DNA of 64,000 bases from Ignavibacteriota bacterium (GCA_016716225.1 JADJWT010000001.1:2738501-2802500), one strand, 5' to 3'; shown: positions 1 to 8,708, counted from the first letter of the stretch. Notes: generated by a model not told the origin, from the sequence alone. Made by a program: numbers and translations.

Positions 1-1
1 T

Positions 2-136
2 CAGTTTTTGGAAAACTTGATTTCTCAAATAGAATCGGTTGAATTATTAAATCTGTGGAATACAAATAATTCGATTACAAAACAAATTATTTCGTGTATT
101 GGAAACAAAGTAAATTTTGGAACAGCCACTTTATGA
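2..136 (+). CDS. 3' end of an unidentified upstream gene (partial)
   Basis: An open frame enters from the left edge and runs 44 codons to a TGA at 134-136. This stop overlaps the ATG of the following kinase gene (ATGA overlap at 133-136), an arrangement typical of translationally coupled genes. The visible C-terminus (…CIGNKVNFGTATL) is not recognisable. Because it is coupled to a signalling gene it may be another signalling protein, but that is inference only. The overlap is the main reason for trusting this frame and for moving the kinase start to 133. Confidence 0.5.
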   Translation, partial: QFLENLISQIESVELLNLWNTNNSITKQIISCIGNKVNFGTATL

Positions 137-1989
137 AAAATTTAAATATTCTTATTGTAGATGATAGTTTTGAAAAAAAGAAAATAATTATAGATACAAT
201 AAATTCAATTAATCATTATTCGTATAAAATTTCTGAAACATCAACACTTCAAAATCTTCATAAATTAATTTCCAGTTATAACATTGATGTAATTTTGTTA
301 AATTCTAAAATTGCTGGTTGGAATGGAATAAGCTCTTATAATAATCTCGAAAAAGAATTTCCGCATATTGGTAAAATTATAATTATTGATCATGAGGATG
401 ATCCAATACTTGACGTTCTTTTAAAAAATTCCTCCAGCAATTATTTGATCATTGATAAGTTTAACAAAGATGAATTCTTCAAAACAATACATTCTGTTGA
501 GAAATGGAAAAATAAGTTGCAAGAAATAAGTAATACAAAAAGTTTTTTTCAAGCTACCATTGATTCTTTAAATGAGTTAATTGCAATTATTGACGAAAGC
601 GGGAAAATTATTTATACAAATAAATCGTGGCAAATTTTTTCTTCATCATTTAGTGAACCAAATAAATTTGGTATCGGAGAAATTTATTTCGATATTTTAA
701 ATAAAATTTCCGTTGATGATTTTTCTTTAAGTATTACAAGTACTGCAATCAAAGACATTTTAAATGAAGAAAAAATTAATTTCAATATTGAATTACCAGT
801 TAAAATAAATGAAAGAGAATTATGGTATTCACTTAATTTAACTTCATTTAATGAAAATGGTGAGAAAAGAATTGTTGCTGCACATCAAAATATTACACAT
901 TTAAAGGAAGCTGAAAAAGCCAAAGAAATAAGTGAAAAAGTTTTTAAACATTCAATAGACTTTTTATTTATCAGTGGTTTAGATGGATATCTTAAAGAAA
1001 TTAATTCTACTTGGACCAAATCCTTAGGATGGAAAAATAAAGAACTGCTATCAAAACCTTGGGTTGAATTCATTCACCAAGATGATATTAATATTACGAA
1101 AAGTATAATTGGCGGAAGAATAAACGAAACTGAATGCATTCAGTTTACAAACCGCATAATGTGTAAAGATAATAGTTTTAGATGGCTTACTTGGAATTTA
1201 TATTCTTACCCTCAAGATAATATAATTTTTGGTGTTGCAAGAGATATTACGGATAATAAAAGAATTGAATTGGAATTATTGAGAAGTCAAAAAAATGCAG
1301 AAAAATCTGATAGACTTAAATCAGAGTTTTTAACCCAAATTTCTCATGAAATTAGAACTCCACTAAATTCATTATTAGGTTTTGCATCGTTAATAAAATT
1401 AGATCTTGGTGATAATATAACAGAAGATTTAACAGAAGCTTTTCAACATATGGATTTAGCCGGAAAAAGAATTTTTAGAACAATTGAATTATTAATAAAA
1501 ATATCTGAACTTCATACTGATAATTATGAGCCGGAATTTTGCAGAGTAAATATTTTAGAACTTTTAGAACATCTTGTTGAGGAATACAAACCAATTGCCG
1601 AACAAAAAAATCTAATTTTAAAATTAATTAACTCAACAGAAAGTGCAGAATTAATTTTAGATAAAAAATCTATTGTTGATGTTTTTTCAAATCTAATTGA
1701 TAATGCAATTAAATTTACCAGAAAAGGTTCTGTTACAATTCAGTTAAAACAAACATTATTTAATGAAATATCAGTTTCTGTTATCGATACTGGGATTGGA
1801 ATTTCTGAAAAATTTATTGGATATATGTTTCATCCTTTTTCACAAGAAACAACCGGTTATACAAGAAAGTTTGATGGAAATGGTTTAGGTTTGGCATTAG
1901 TAAAACAATATTGCGATTTAAATAAAGCTGAAATATTTGCAAGCAGTGAAAAAGGTGTTGGGTCAAACTTTACAATTATTTTTCAGTAA
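133..1989 (+). CDS. PAS-domain sensor histidine kinase with degenerate N-terminal receiver domain
   Basis: Domain order: receiver-like domain (residues about 4-125), PAS (about 140-258), PAS (about 268-385), HisKA with ISHEIRTP (His405), and HATPase_c with N box Asn524, G1 DTGIGI and G2 GNGLGLAL. No transmembrane segment is visible, so it is probably a cytoplasmic sensor autophosphorylating on His405. The receiver keeps the acidic pair (Asp10/Asp11) and the conserved Lys109, but the expected phospho-acceptor Asp is Asn57 (VILLNSK), so it is probably a pseudo-receiver. A GTG at 94 is in frame, but ATG 133 begins exactly at the usual receiver start and overlaps the upstream stop. No cognate response regulator is adjacent in the window. 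Confidence 0.9.
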   Translation: MKNLNILIVDDSFEKKKIIIDTINSINHYSYKISETSTLQNLHKLISSYNIDVILLNSKIAGWNGISSYNNLEKEFPHIGKIIIIDHEDDPILDVLLKNSSSNYLIIDKFNKDEFFKTIHSVEKWKNKLQEISNTKSFFQATIDSLNELIAIIDESGKIIYTNKSWQIFSSSFSEPNKFGIGEIYFDILNKISVDDFSLSITSTAIKDILNEEKINFNIELPVKINERELWYSLNLTSFNENGEKRIVAAHQNITHLKEAEKAKEISEKVFKHSIDFLFISGLDGYLKEINSTWTKSLGWKNKELLSKPWVEFIHQDDINITKSIIGGRINETECIQFTNRIMCKDNSFRWLTWNLYSYPQDNIIFGVARDITDNKRIELELLRSQKNAEKSDRLKSEFLTQISHEIRTPLNSLLGFASLIKLDLGDNITEDLTEAFQHMDLAGKRIFRTIELLIKISELHTDNYEPEFCRVNILELLEHLVEEYKPIAEQKNLILKLINSTESAELILDKKSIVDVFSNLIDNAIKFTRKGSVTIQLKQTLFNEISVSVIDTGIGISEKFIGYMFHPFSQETTGYTRKFDGNGLGLALVKQYCDLNKAEIFASSEKGVGSNFTIIFQ

Positions 1990-1998
1990 AGTATTTTC

Positions 1999-2024
1999 AG
2001 AACAATCCATTATCGGATTGTTCT
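1999..2024 (+). repeat. Inverted repeat downstream of the histidine kinase
   Basis: A perfect 10-bp stem, AGAACAATCC / GGATTGTTCT, with a 6-base loop. It sits 10 bases after the kinase stop codon and directly before a second hairpin that has a T-run. It lacks a T-run of its own, so it is probably a 3'-end stabilising hairpin or the first half of a tandem terminator. Confidence 0.55.
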
Positions 2025-2026
2025 AG

Positions 2027-2064
2027 AGTGAGGGGCAGTTGGGGGAATTGCTTCCTCACTTTTT
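2027..2064 (+). terminator. Rho-independent terminator after the histidine kinase
   Basis: The outer stem AGTGAGG / CCTCACT encloses an inner stem GCAGTT / AATTGC (one G-U pair) around a G-rich loop, and is followed by TTTT. It lies between the kinase and the PAS-only gene, which therefore probably has its own promoter in 2065-2096 or depends on read-through. Confidence 0.7.
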
Positions 2065-2096
2065 AATTTAAAGATTTTTTAAATAAAGATTAAGTT

Positions 2097-3251
2097 ATGC
2101 AAGATAAATTTACCGAATCAATAAATTCGGAAATAAAAACTGTTGATCAATCATTAAGTTTATTAAAAACCGCTTTAGACTCTGCTGCAAACGGAGTTGT
2201 AATAACAGACATTTCCGGAAAAATAATTTACATAAATAATTCATACCAAAATTTAACCGGTTATAAAAACGAAGAAATTATAAATAAAAATCCCAAAATT
2301 TTAAAATCCGGCGAACATAATAGAATGTTTTACAAAGAACTTTGGGATACAATTCTAGCTGGAAAAATTTGGTCCGGAGTTTTAACAAATAGAAAAAAAA
2401 ATGGAAATATTTATGTTGAGGAAATGACAATAACTCCGGTAAAAAACAATCTTGGTGAAATAGTTAACTTTATAGCAATTAAGCAAGATATTACAGCAAG
2501 AAAAAAAATGGAAGAAGAGCTTAAGCACAATGATTATAAATATAAAATGATGATTAAAAATTCGACCTTGGGAATTATGAGAATTGATCAAAGCGGAAAA
2601 ATCATTATGGCAAATCCGGCATTGTGCAGAATGCTAAAATACAATTCACAAGCAGAATTAATTGCTCAAGAAATCAGCAGAATATATTTTTCACTTAACA
2701 GCAGAAATAAATTTCTGCAAATACTTTTTAGAGAAGGTAAAATTTCAAATTATGAAGAAGTATTTATCCAAAGAGATGGAAATTTATTGGAAGTTAAAAA
2801 AACTTCATGGCAAGTTAAAGACAAAGAAAATAAAGTTTTATACTACGAAATTATAATTGAAGATATTACAAAACAAAAACAAATTTATAAAAAACTTAAC
2901 GAATCTGAATTTAAATATAAAATTCTAATTGATAAATTATATGAAGCAGTATACTTACTTATTGGTAATAAATTAGAAATTGCAAATGCGAAATTCATGG
3001 AAATGTTAGAAATTACAGAAGAAGAAATTTATAAATCAGATTTTGATTTGATGAATTTTGTTTCTGATGAAAGCAAAGAAATGTTGATAGAGCGTGGATT
3101 AAAAATTCTAAATGGTGAAGATGTTGCAAAAAAATATTTTATGACAATCAAAAGTAAAACCGGATTGAAAAAAAATGTTGAAGTTTCTACAAGTTACTTA
3201 ACGTTTAATGATAAAATTGCAACACAAGGTGTTATAAGAGAATTAAATTAA
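2097..3251 (+). CDS. PAS-only sensory protein (three PAS domains, no output domain)
   Basis: 384 residues made of three consecutive PAS folds (about 20-140, 145-262 and 268-384). The first two end in the typical PAC signature (…IAIKQDITARKKMEEEL, …IIIEDITKQKQI). There is no kinase, GGDEF, HTH or other output module, and no membrane segment. It follows a PAS kinase in the same orientation, so it may be a sensory partner acting in trans, or a kinase that lost its catalytic end. The stop codon is followed at once by the convergent terminator, which supports this as the natural end. Ligand or cofactor cannot be predicted. Confidence 0.85.
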   Translation: MQDKFTESINSEIKTVDQSLSLLKTALDSAANGVVITDISGKIIYINNSYQNLTGYKNEEIINKNPKILKSGEHNRMFYKELWDTILAGKIWSGVLTNRKKNGNIYVEEMTITPVKNNLGEIVNFIAIKQDITARKKMEEELKHNDYKYKMMIKNSTLGIMRIDQSGKIIMANPALCRMLKYNSQAELIAQEISRIYFSLNSRNKFLQILFREGKISNYEEVFIQRDGNLLEVKKTSWQVKDKENKVLYYEIIIEDITKQKQIYKKLNESEFKYKILIDKLYEAVYLLIGNKLEIANAKFMEMLEITEEEIYKSDFDLMNFVSDESKEMLIERGLKILNGEDVAKKYFMTIKSKTGLKKNVEVSTSYLTFNDKIATQGVIRELN

Positions 3252-3280
3252 AATTAAATTTTCCTTAGATGATGATAAAT

Positions 3281-3311
3281 ACTGGTGAAGTTGGAATTCA
3301 ACTTCACCAGT
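3281..3311. terminator. Bidirectional terminator between convergent genes
   Basis: A perfect 13-bp inverted repeat, ACTGGTGAAGTTG / CAACTTCACCAGT, with a 5-base loop. It is centred between the stop codons of the PAS protein (+) and the 5'-nucleotidase (-). T-rich or A-rich sequence on each side fits use in both directions. Confidence 0.75.
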
Positions 3312-3325
3312 TATTAAGTTAAAAA

Positions 3326-5197
3326 TTATTTGAGTAACATTGCCTTTTTTATTGAAATGAAATTTCCCGCAGTAAGTTTATAAAAATAAACCCCACTTGC
3401 TAAAAATGTTGCATCCCATTCAAATTCATAATTCCCGCTTTGTAAATTTTGCGAAACTAAAGTTGAAATTTCTTCACCTAAAGAATTATAAATTTTTAAT
3501 TCTGTAAAACTATTTTTGGGAATGCTGAAACCTATATTTGTTTTAGGATTAAATGGATTTGGATAGTTCTGGTTTAGTTTAAATTCATCAGGCAATTTGG
3601 ATTTTTTTTCTTCTTTTAAATCTGTGATTCTACCATCAGTTATTGGAGATATAATGCCTTTGGATCCAATATATTCTGAAACAACTTGAAATTCAGTTAA
3701 ATCATCATACAAATAAATATCTGTAACTGTTAATCCTAAAAATAATTGAAGAAATCCTAACACAAATTCATTTGAAGTAACTGAATATACCTTTTCCAAC
3801 TCTATTGGTTCTCCATTTACTAAAGCATATGTTACTCTCTCATAAGGGTTATTATTAAGATTACAGCCATAGTTCATTCCGGAAACTTGAATTAAAAATT
3901 CATCATTTTTTTCAATGCTCGATAATCCAAATTCCAAACCAGTAATAATATCAAGTCCAGTCATTTTAAATGTTACAATTCTATAACCTAATCCATTAAC
4001 AGTATTAAATCCATAACCGATTGATCTAAAAACATCTGCTGGCACAATTGGTCCTGCATTTAGAATTTGAGCAGTAGATCCACCCGGTTCAATAGCTATG
4101 TCGGTTCCAGTTTTTTCTCTGAAAGCATCAGTAACTAAATTCCCAATAGGGGTATCAATAAATCCATTTAACAATGGATTTGCAACTTCTTCAAAATCAT
4201 TTTCTGCATAACCAATTTGTTGAGAAAAAACTGTTCCATATGTTGCTTCAACTTGATCTGTTAAATCTGCAATAATTGATGTTATTGATTCTTCTTCTGG
4301 TATGCTTTCATCAAGTGGAATCAATTCATAATTTAACAGAGAAATGTTTTCATTCGAAATTTCCAATTGCATTTTACCTATTGTGGAATAAAAACCATCA
4401 GCTTGAACAATATAGGTAGTTTTACCAGATTCTTGTCTTATTGAAATAGGTTCTTCAAATTTGTAGTGATCGTGACCACCAACTATGATATCAATATAGG
4501 GAACATATGAAGCAAGAATTTGATCTAATTCAAATCCTAAATGTGATAAGCAGATTATTACGTTGCATTGATTTGCGATCAGCGAATCAATCATTGAAAC
4601 AGCTATCGTAACAATATTAGTATCAAAAATTACAGGAGCAGGGAAAGAAAGTAAATTTGTTTCAGGAGTTGTTAATCCAAATATCCCAACTTTAACATTT
4701 CCATATTCTTTAATTGTGAAAGGTTTTATATAGCTTTTTAATGTTTGAAGTGTGTCTTCAATTAAAACAAAATTTGCAGAAAGCAATGGAAAACCTTCTT
4801 CAGGTAAAAACGAATTTTGTAGTGCTGATTCTAAAGTTGATGGTTGTAAATCAAATTCATGATTTCCTATAGTCATTGCATCAAATCCTAAAGAATTCAT
4901 TATCTGAAATTCAGCTGCACCATAAAATACATTGAAAAAAATATCTCCAATAAAAACGTCACCAGCATGAAGAGTTAAAACATTTGGTTCTGTTAATTTG
5001 TTGTAACCAATAATTGAAGCTGCACGGGCAATTCCTCCGGTTTTTCCTTTTAGAGTTTCATCACGCGGGCCCAATGGAGTAAGGCATGAATGAGTATCAT
5101 TTACATGTAGAATTGTTAAAGTATCAGATTGTGAAAATAATTTGTTAGAAGTAATAAAAATAATTGTTGTGATTAAAAGCAAATGTAAGTTTTTCAT
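3326..5197 (-). CDS. Secreted 5'-nucleotidase / UshA-like metallophosphoesterase with type IX sorting domain
   Basis: A signal peptide (about 1-22) is followed by a calcineurin-like phosphoesterase domain with the dimetal motifs HVNDTH (Asp34, His36), GD (Asp80), GNHEF (Asn112-His113) and GGHDHY. A 5'-nucleotidase C-terminal substrate domain covers about 330-500. The last ~80 residues are a type A sorting domain (NQNYPNPFNP … KKAMLLK) that directs export by type IX secretion. It probably hydrolyses extracellular nucleotides or related phosphoesters to release phosphate. A good Shine-Dalgarno (CGGAGG) precedes ATG 5197. A Pho-box-like array lies 50-79 bases upstream, in line with phosphate-starvation control. 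Confidence 0.92.
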   Translation of the reverse strand: MKNLHLLLITTIIFITSNKLFSQSDTLTILHVNDTHSCLTPLGPRDETLKGKTGGIARAASIIGYNKLTEPNVLTLHAGDVFIGDIFFNVFYGAAEFQIMNSLGFDAMTIGNHEFDLQPSTLESALQNSFLPEEGFPLLSANFVLIEDTLQTLKSYIKPFTIKEYGNVKVGIFGLTTPETNLLSFPAPVIFDTNIVTIAVSMIDSLIANQCNVIICLSHLGFELDQILASYVPYIDIIVGGHDHYKFEEPISIRQESGKTTYIVQADGFYSTIGKMQLEISNENISLLNYELIPLDESIPEEESITSIIADLTDQVEATYGTVFSQQIGYAENDFEEVANPLLNGFIDTPIGNLVTDAFREKTGTDIAIEPGGSTAQILNAGPIVPADVFRSIGYGFNTVNGLGYRIVTFKMTGLDIITGLEFGLSSIEKNDEFLIQVSGMNYGCNLNNNPYERVTYALVNGEPIELEKVYSVTSNEFVLGFLQLFLGLTVTDIYLYDDLTEFQVVSEYIGSKGIISPITDGRITDLKEEKKSKLPDEFKLNQNYPNPFNPKTNIGFSIPKNSFTELKIYNSLGEEISTLVSQNLQSGNYEFEWDATFLASGVYFYKLTAGNFISIKKAMLLK

Positions 5198-5246
5198 ATA
5201 TCCTCCGTTTTGTACATATGTAAATTAACTTTAGCTTGGAGGGTAG

Positions 5247-5276
5247 TTGTCATAAAATTGTCAAAATGTTGTAAAA
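5247..5276 (-). promoter_or_regulatory. Pho-box-like triple 11-bp repeat upstream of the 5'-nucleotidase
   Basis: On the minus strand the core ACAA occurs three times at exactly 11-bp spacing: TTTTACAA, TTTTGACAA, TATGACAA. On the plus strand it reads TTGTCATAAAA, TTGTCAAAATG, TTGTAAAA, close to the E. coli Pho-box half-site. OmpR/PhoB-family regulators bind direct repeats of this spacing. The array ends 50 bases before the start codon. A near copy lies at 8670-8699. Assignment to a PhoB-like regulator is inference. Confidence 0.6.
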
Positions 5277-5347
5277 TAGATTTAAGATTTACGGAATTGA
5301 TAGAAATGAAAGTTGAATATTTTTGCAGTTTGAATATCTAAATTAGA

Positions 5348-6445
5348 TTAAAACAAATGACCAAAATTAAAATATATTCCGGTAAAATCGTTCCCAAAAC
5401 CTACGTCAAATCTTACAATAAAATTATCCATGTTAAAGCGTAAACCAGTTACTGGTATTATTATCCATTCTGGTGTAGATGTGCTATTCCCAATATCCAA
5501 TCCAAAAATTCCGTTTATTCTTTTCCAAATTGGGAAACGTAGTTCTTGATTTAGTAAAAGTGAAGATTGTGAAAGATATCTATTTTGTGGTAAACCTCGC
5601 AAAGTATTATTACCACCAAGAAAAATTAAATTTTGATAATTATTTTCATCAAGATCCATCATTCCTTGCAATTTAAACCTTATTGCATAAATTAAATTGG
5701 GATGAAAAATGCTAAAATAGGACTGAAGTATAAAATCAATTTTGTAAAAATTACTAACTTCAGTTTTTGATGAAATTGCATATTCGTTATTTAATTGAAT
5801 TAAGTAACCTTTATGTGGATTTATATAATTTGTTCTGCTATCCAATCTGAAATTAAATAGTATAGAAAAATGCTGTACCGATGAGGGTTTCTTATATTGC
5901 AAAACACCATCTTTATCGAAATTATAACAGCTAATACTTCTATATTGAAAACCTAACTCACTAATAAAATTATTTGTAAATGCTTTGCTTAAGATTGTTT
6001 TGATTTCTATAGGTTCTCTTACATAATCTTCAACATTTTTTAATGGAATAAATTCATCATTTTGAAAAATTAAATATGCATCAGTTTCATTTTGATAGTA
6101 TTTGTAGTTTATATATTTATCATAATCAAAAATAAAATCTACTGCTAAATTATATTTCTTTCCTTGACGTCTCTGAATATCCGGATATGAATATATAAAC
6201 TGATACCATCTTTCACCTTTAGTACTGTTGTAAATTGTTGCATCAAAACTTTCGCCGGTATTTAATAAATTGTAATAATATCCTTTTGCTCCATATCCAA
6301 AGCCTACATCGGAATCATAATTTAAAATTGGAAAAATTTCTAACTGTGTTGAATCATTAATTGAAGAATTTTGACAATTTTGTATCTTAACGATCGAAAT
6401 TACAAGTAATAAAAACAGGATAAATATTTGTGATTTATTACTCAT
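5348..6445 (-). CDS. Outer-membrane beta-barrel of the Omp85/BamA (bacterial surface antigen) superfamily
   Basis: 365 residues with an N-terminal signal peptide (about 1-24) and a barrel rich in alternating aromatic strands. The loop-6 signature of Omp85 barrels is visible (LGGNNTLRGLPQNRYL), as is the NPHKGY turn common in D15-type barrels, and the chain ends in a terminal Phe (NFGHLF). No POTRA domains are present, so it is not BamA itself but a short Omp85-like barrel of the kind seen in Bacteroidota. It is the last gene of a three-gene minus-strand operon, its start directly abutting the stop of the preceding lipoprotein gene. Substrate is unknown. Confidence 0.8.
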   Translation of the reverse strand: MSNKSQIFILFLLLVISIVKIQNCQNSSINDSTQLEIFPILNYDSDVGFGYGAKGYYYNLLNTGESFDATIYNSTKGERWYQFIYSYPDIQRRQGKKYNLAVDFIFDYDKYINYKYYQNETDAYLIFQNDEFIPLKNVEDYVREPIEIKTILSKAFTNNFISELGFQYRSISCYNFDKDGVLQYKKPSSVQHFSILFNFRLDSRTNYINPHKGYLIQLNNEYAISSKTEVSNFYKIDFILQSYFSIFHPNLIYAIRFKLQGMMDLDENNYQNLIFLGGNNTLRGLPQNRYLSQSSLLLNQELRFPIWKRINGIFGLDIGNSTSTPEWIIIPVTGLRFNMDNFIVRFDVGFGNDFTGIYFNFGHLF

Positions 6446-7033
6446 TTATCCTCCATAATTTTGGATACCTTTTTTTGTGTATCTTGAAATCAAATTGTTC
6501 AATTCAACTTCCGATAAATTCATTGGATAGCGTGAGTATTTTTTAATCTCAGATAACTTTGATATTTCCATTGATTGATTCCATACAGGTTTTTCTAATT
6601 CACTTTCCATAAAAAGCAATGCTGTAAGTATACCTGGAATTGCAGTAATAAAAGTTAATGCAGAGTTATCAACACCTTGAGTAGCTGCAGCTGTAAAAAG
6701 TAAAATTGGCGGAACAATCTGTGTTGCAATTACACCAAATTCCCATCCTTCACCACTTAAACCTTCAATAGTGATTGAATTGATTGTGTTGATATTTATA
6801 GAATAATATTTTTTTGCTATATATAATTGTTTATTTTGAAATGAATTTTCATGCATTGCAAAAGTGATTGTACTATCGGAAATATAGACTATTTCGCAAT
6901 CTATTATATTCCCATTTTTCAGATTTATTTTTGCATCATTCCCATATTCAGAAATATTATATTTTGTTGAAATACATGATGCTAAAAAGATCATGAAAAA
7001 GAAAATTAATATGTAAAATAATGATTTTTTCAT
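6446..7033 (-). CDS. Small lipoprotein of unknown function
   Basis: 195 residues with a type II signal peptide whose lipobox is LASC (Cys20). A beta-rich segment follows (NLKNGNIIDCEIVYISDSTI) that resembles the short SH3-like strands of other Bacteroidota lipoproteins, then a hydrophobic stretch at about 103-140 and a charged C-terminus. Family not recognised. It overlaps the stop of the upstream lipoprotein gene by 4 bases (ATGA), and the next gene downstream encodes an Omp85-like barrel, so the three products probably act together in the envelope. Confidence 0.7.
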   Translation of the reverse strand: MKKSLFYILIFFFMIFLASCISTKYNISEYGNDAKINLKNGNIIDCEIVYISDSTITFAMHENSFQNKQLYIAKKYYSININTINSITIEGLSGEGWEFGVIATQIVPPILLFTAAATQGVDNSALTFITAIPGILTALLFMESELEKPVWNQSMEISKLSEIKKYSRYPMNLSEVELNNLISRYTKKGIQNYGG

Positions 7034-8604
7034 TTTCCCTCCTTAAGAGAAATTTTACTTTTAAAAAATTCCTCTTCCAATAAATCATGATTTTCCTTCC
7101 AACTTTCTGCTAATTTTCTTAAGGTTCCATTTATATCAAATAGATTAAAGGTATAAATTGGATTTTTTTCATTTATCCAATTTCCTCTTATCCATTCATT
7201 ATAATATCCTTTTGATTTAATAAAAATTGATTTAGATTTATTTTCTTTTTGAGTGATATTATAAAAAAGTTCATATGCATCACCTGGTTCTGTCTTTAGA
7301 TATTTCTCATCATCATTAATAATAAATTCCCATAAATTTGGACAAGGATTACCTGCGTTATCTAGAATTTTATTTGGAGTTAAAGTTGAAATTTCTATTT
7401 CTCCATCAACATAATTTGTTGTATCGTATGCTATGTAATCAATCATAAAATTATCAGGGATAAATTCTAACCTTAGTATATTTATTTCTGATTTATTTTT
7501 TGGGACTTCCATTGCTAAATATTTCCAATTTAACGGACCCGCATCTAAAAAACGACCAACTTCAATTTCATTATTCTTAGTTATTAATTTTGCTTTCATT
7601 CCAGAAAACAACTCATATACTGTTTTAAATTGTGAAGCATAAATAGGATCATTATTCATTTTATCAATCCAATTTATTGCATCAAGCCCTTGAGACCCAA
7701 TTACAATATCATAAAGTAGAGTTGTACTTAAAAGAGTATTTCTATATTTAACTAAAATTTTCGTTGCATTTTTTGGAATTTCAAAATCGATATAATCAAA
7801 ATAAGGACCGTTTTTAAGTTCTGATACTTTTTCAACTCCTGTTCTGTAATAATTATTATCGTCTTTACTAATTAAGTGAGAAATTTGATTCCCATTTTTT
7901 GAACTAATTTTTTGTATCTCAAAAAGATTTGTAAATGAAATTATTTTATTTTCAATACTGGGAAAAACTTTTTTATTATTCGAATATTCCGCACATGAAA
8001 TTTCAAATTTATTTATATAATGAGTTTCCATTGCTTCATTTGTAATTTTTAATTTTAGAGTATCTGAAGAAATATTCTGCTGAAATAAGTCGAGGTCATT
8101 ATTTTCAAGTTGTTTGGAAATGCATTCAGAGAAAAGTTCAACTTCAAGATTATAATTATTTCCATCAAATGAATAAATAGTTGGACATGAACCAAAACAA
8201 CATTTTGGACAAGCAATGCAATATATTCCCAATATTGTTAATGGTGGTCCAGTTAATCCTAATAAAAAGGAAGCAAAATAACTTTCACTTTTTGTTGAAT
8301 CTTCATACGTAATCATAGCAGAGATACTATCAAATGGGATAGTAATTTTTTGAATATATTTTTCTTTTGATGAAAAATTAAATTTTTCAATTTCGCCAAT
8401 TATAATATTTTCACTTGATGTGAATCCATTTGGGAATAGTACAATTGAATTATCATTTTTAAATATTTTCGCTTGTACATTAAAATGTTTGCCATCAGAA
8501 AGAGTATCTAAGTTTAATGATGTTACTTTATATGTTGGGAAAGTACAACTATAGAATGAAAAAAATATACTTAAAACCAAAATAGTTTTAGCTAATATTC
8601 TCAT
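7030..8604 (-). CDS. Large lipoprotein with a cysteine cluster, unknown function
   Basis: 524 residues with a type II signal peptide and lipobox FYSC (Cys20). A hydrophobic segment at about 111-131 runs straight into a cysteine cluster (Cys129, 132, 135, 136, 140) and then the motif PTIYSFDGNNYNLEVELFSE (141-160) followed by Cys161. 'CP…YS(F/Y)DG…Y' segments of this sort occur in other uncharacterised secreted proteins, but no function is established to my knowledge. It is the first gene of the operon with a second lipoprotein and an outer-membrane barrel, and has a Pho-box-like array 66-95 bases upstream. The cysteine cluster could bind metal or form disulfides. Confidence 0.7.
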   Translation of the reverse strand: MRILAKTILVLSIFFSFYSCTFPTYKVTSLNLDTLSDGKHFNVQAKIFKNDNSIVLFPNGFTSSENIIIGEIEKFNFSSKEKYIQKITIPFDSISAMITYEDSTKSESYFASFLLGLTGPPLTILGIYCIACPKCCFGSCPTIYSFDGNNYNLEVELFSECISKQLENNDLDLFQQNISSDTLKLKITNEAMETHYINKFEISCAEYSNNKKVFPSIENKIISFTNLFEIQKISSKNGNQISHLISKDDNNYYRTGVEKVSELKNGPYFDYIDFEIPKNATKILVKYRNTLLSTTLLYDIVIGSQGLDAINWIDKMNNDPIYASQFKTVYELFSGMKAKLITKNNEIEVGRFLDAGPLNWKYLAMEVPKNKSEINILRLEFIPDNFMIDYIAYDTTNYVDGEIEISTLTPNKILDNAGNPCPNLWEFIINDDEKYLKTEPGDAYELFYNITQKENKSKSIFIKSKGYYNEWIRGNWINEKNPIYTFNLFDINGTLRKLAESWKENHDLLEEEFFKSKISLKEGK

Positions 8605-8669
8605 AAATCACCTACTCAAAAAATTAAATATTATTTCTGAGTACATGATAAAAATTCGTAAAAAAGAAT

Positions 8670-8699
8670 TTGTCACAAAAATGTCAAAAGTTTGTAAAA
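8670..8699 (-). promoter_or_regulatory. Pho-box-like triple 11-bp repeat upstream of the lipoprotein operon
   Basis: On the minus strand: TTTTACAA, TTTTGACA, TGTGACAA, with the ACA cores at the same 11-bp phasing as the array at 5247-5276. About 24 of 30 positions are identical between the two arrays. It starts 9 bases after the stop of the response regulator gene and ends 66 bases before the lipoprotein start, so it probably gives this operon its own regulated promoter. Confidence 0.6.
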
Positions 8700-8708
8700 G
8701 AATTTTAT

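Noticed and set aside
8621..8645. Inverted repeat TACTCA/TGAGTA downstream of the Pho-like array
   Set aside because: Only 6 bp with a 19-base gap; too weak to call an operator.
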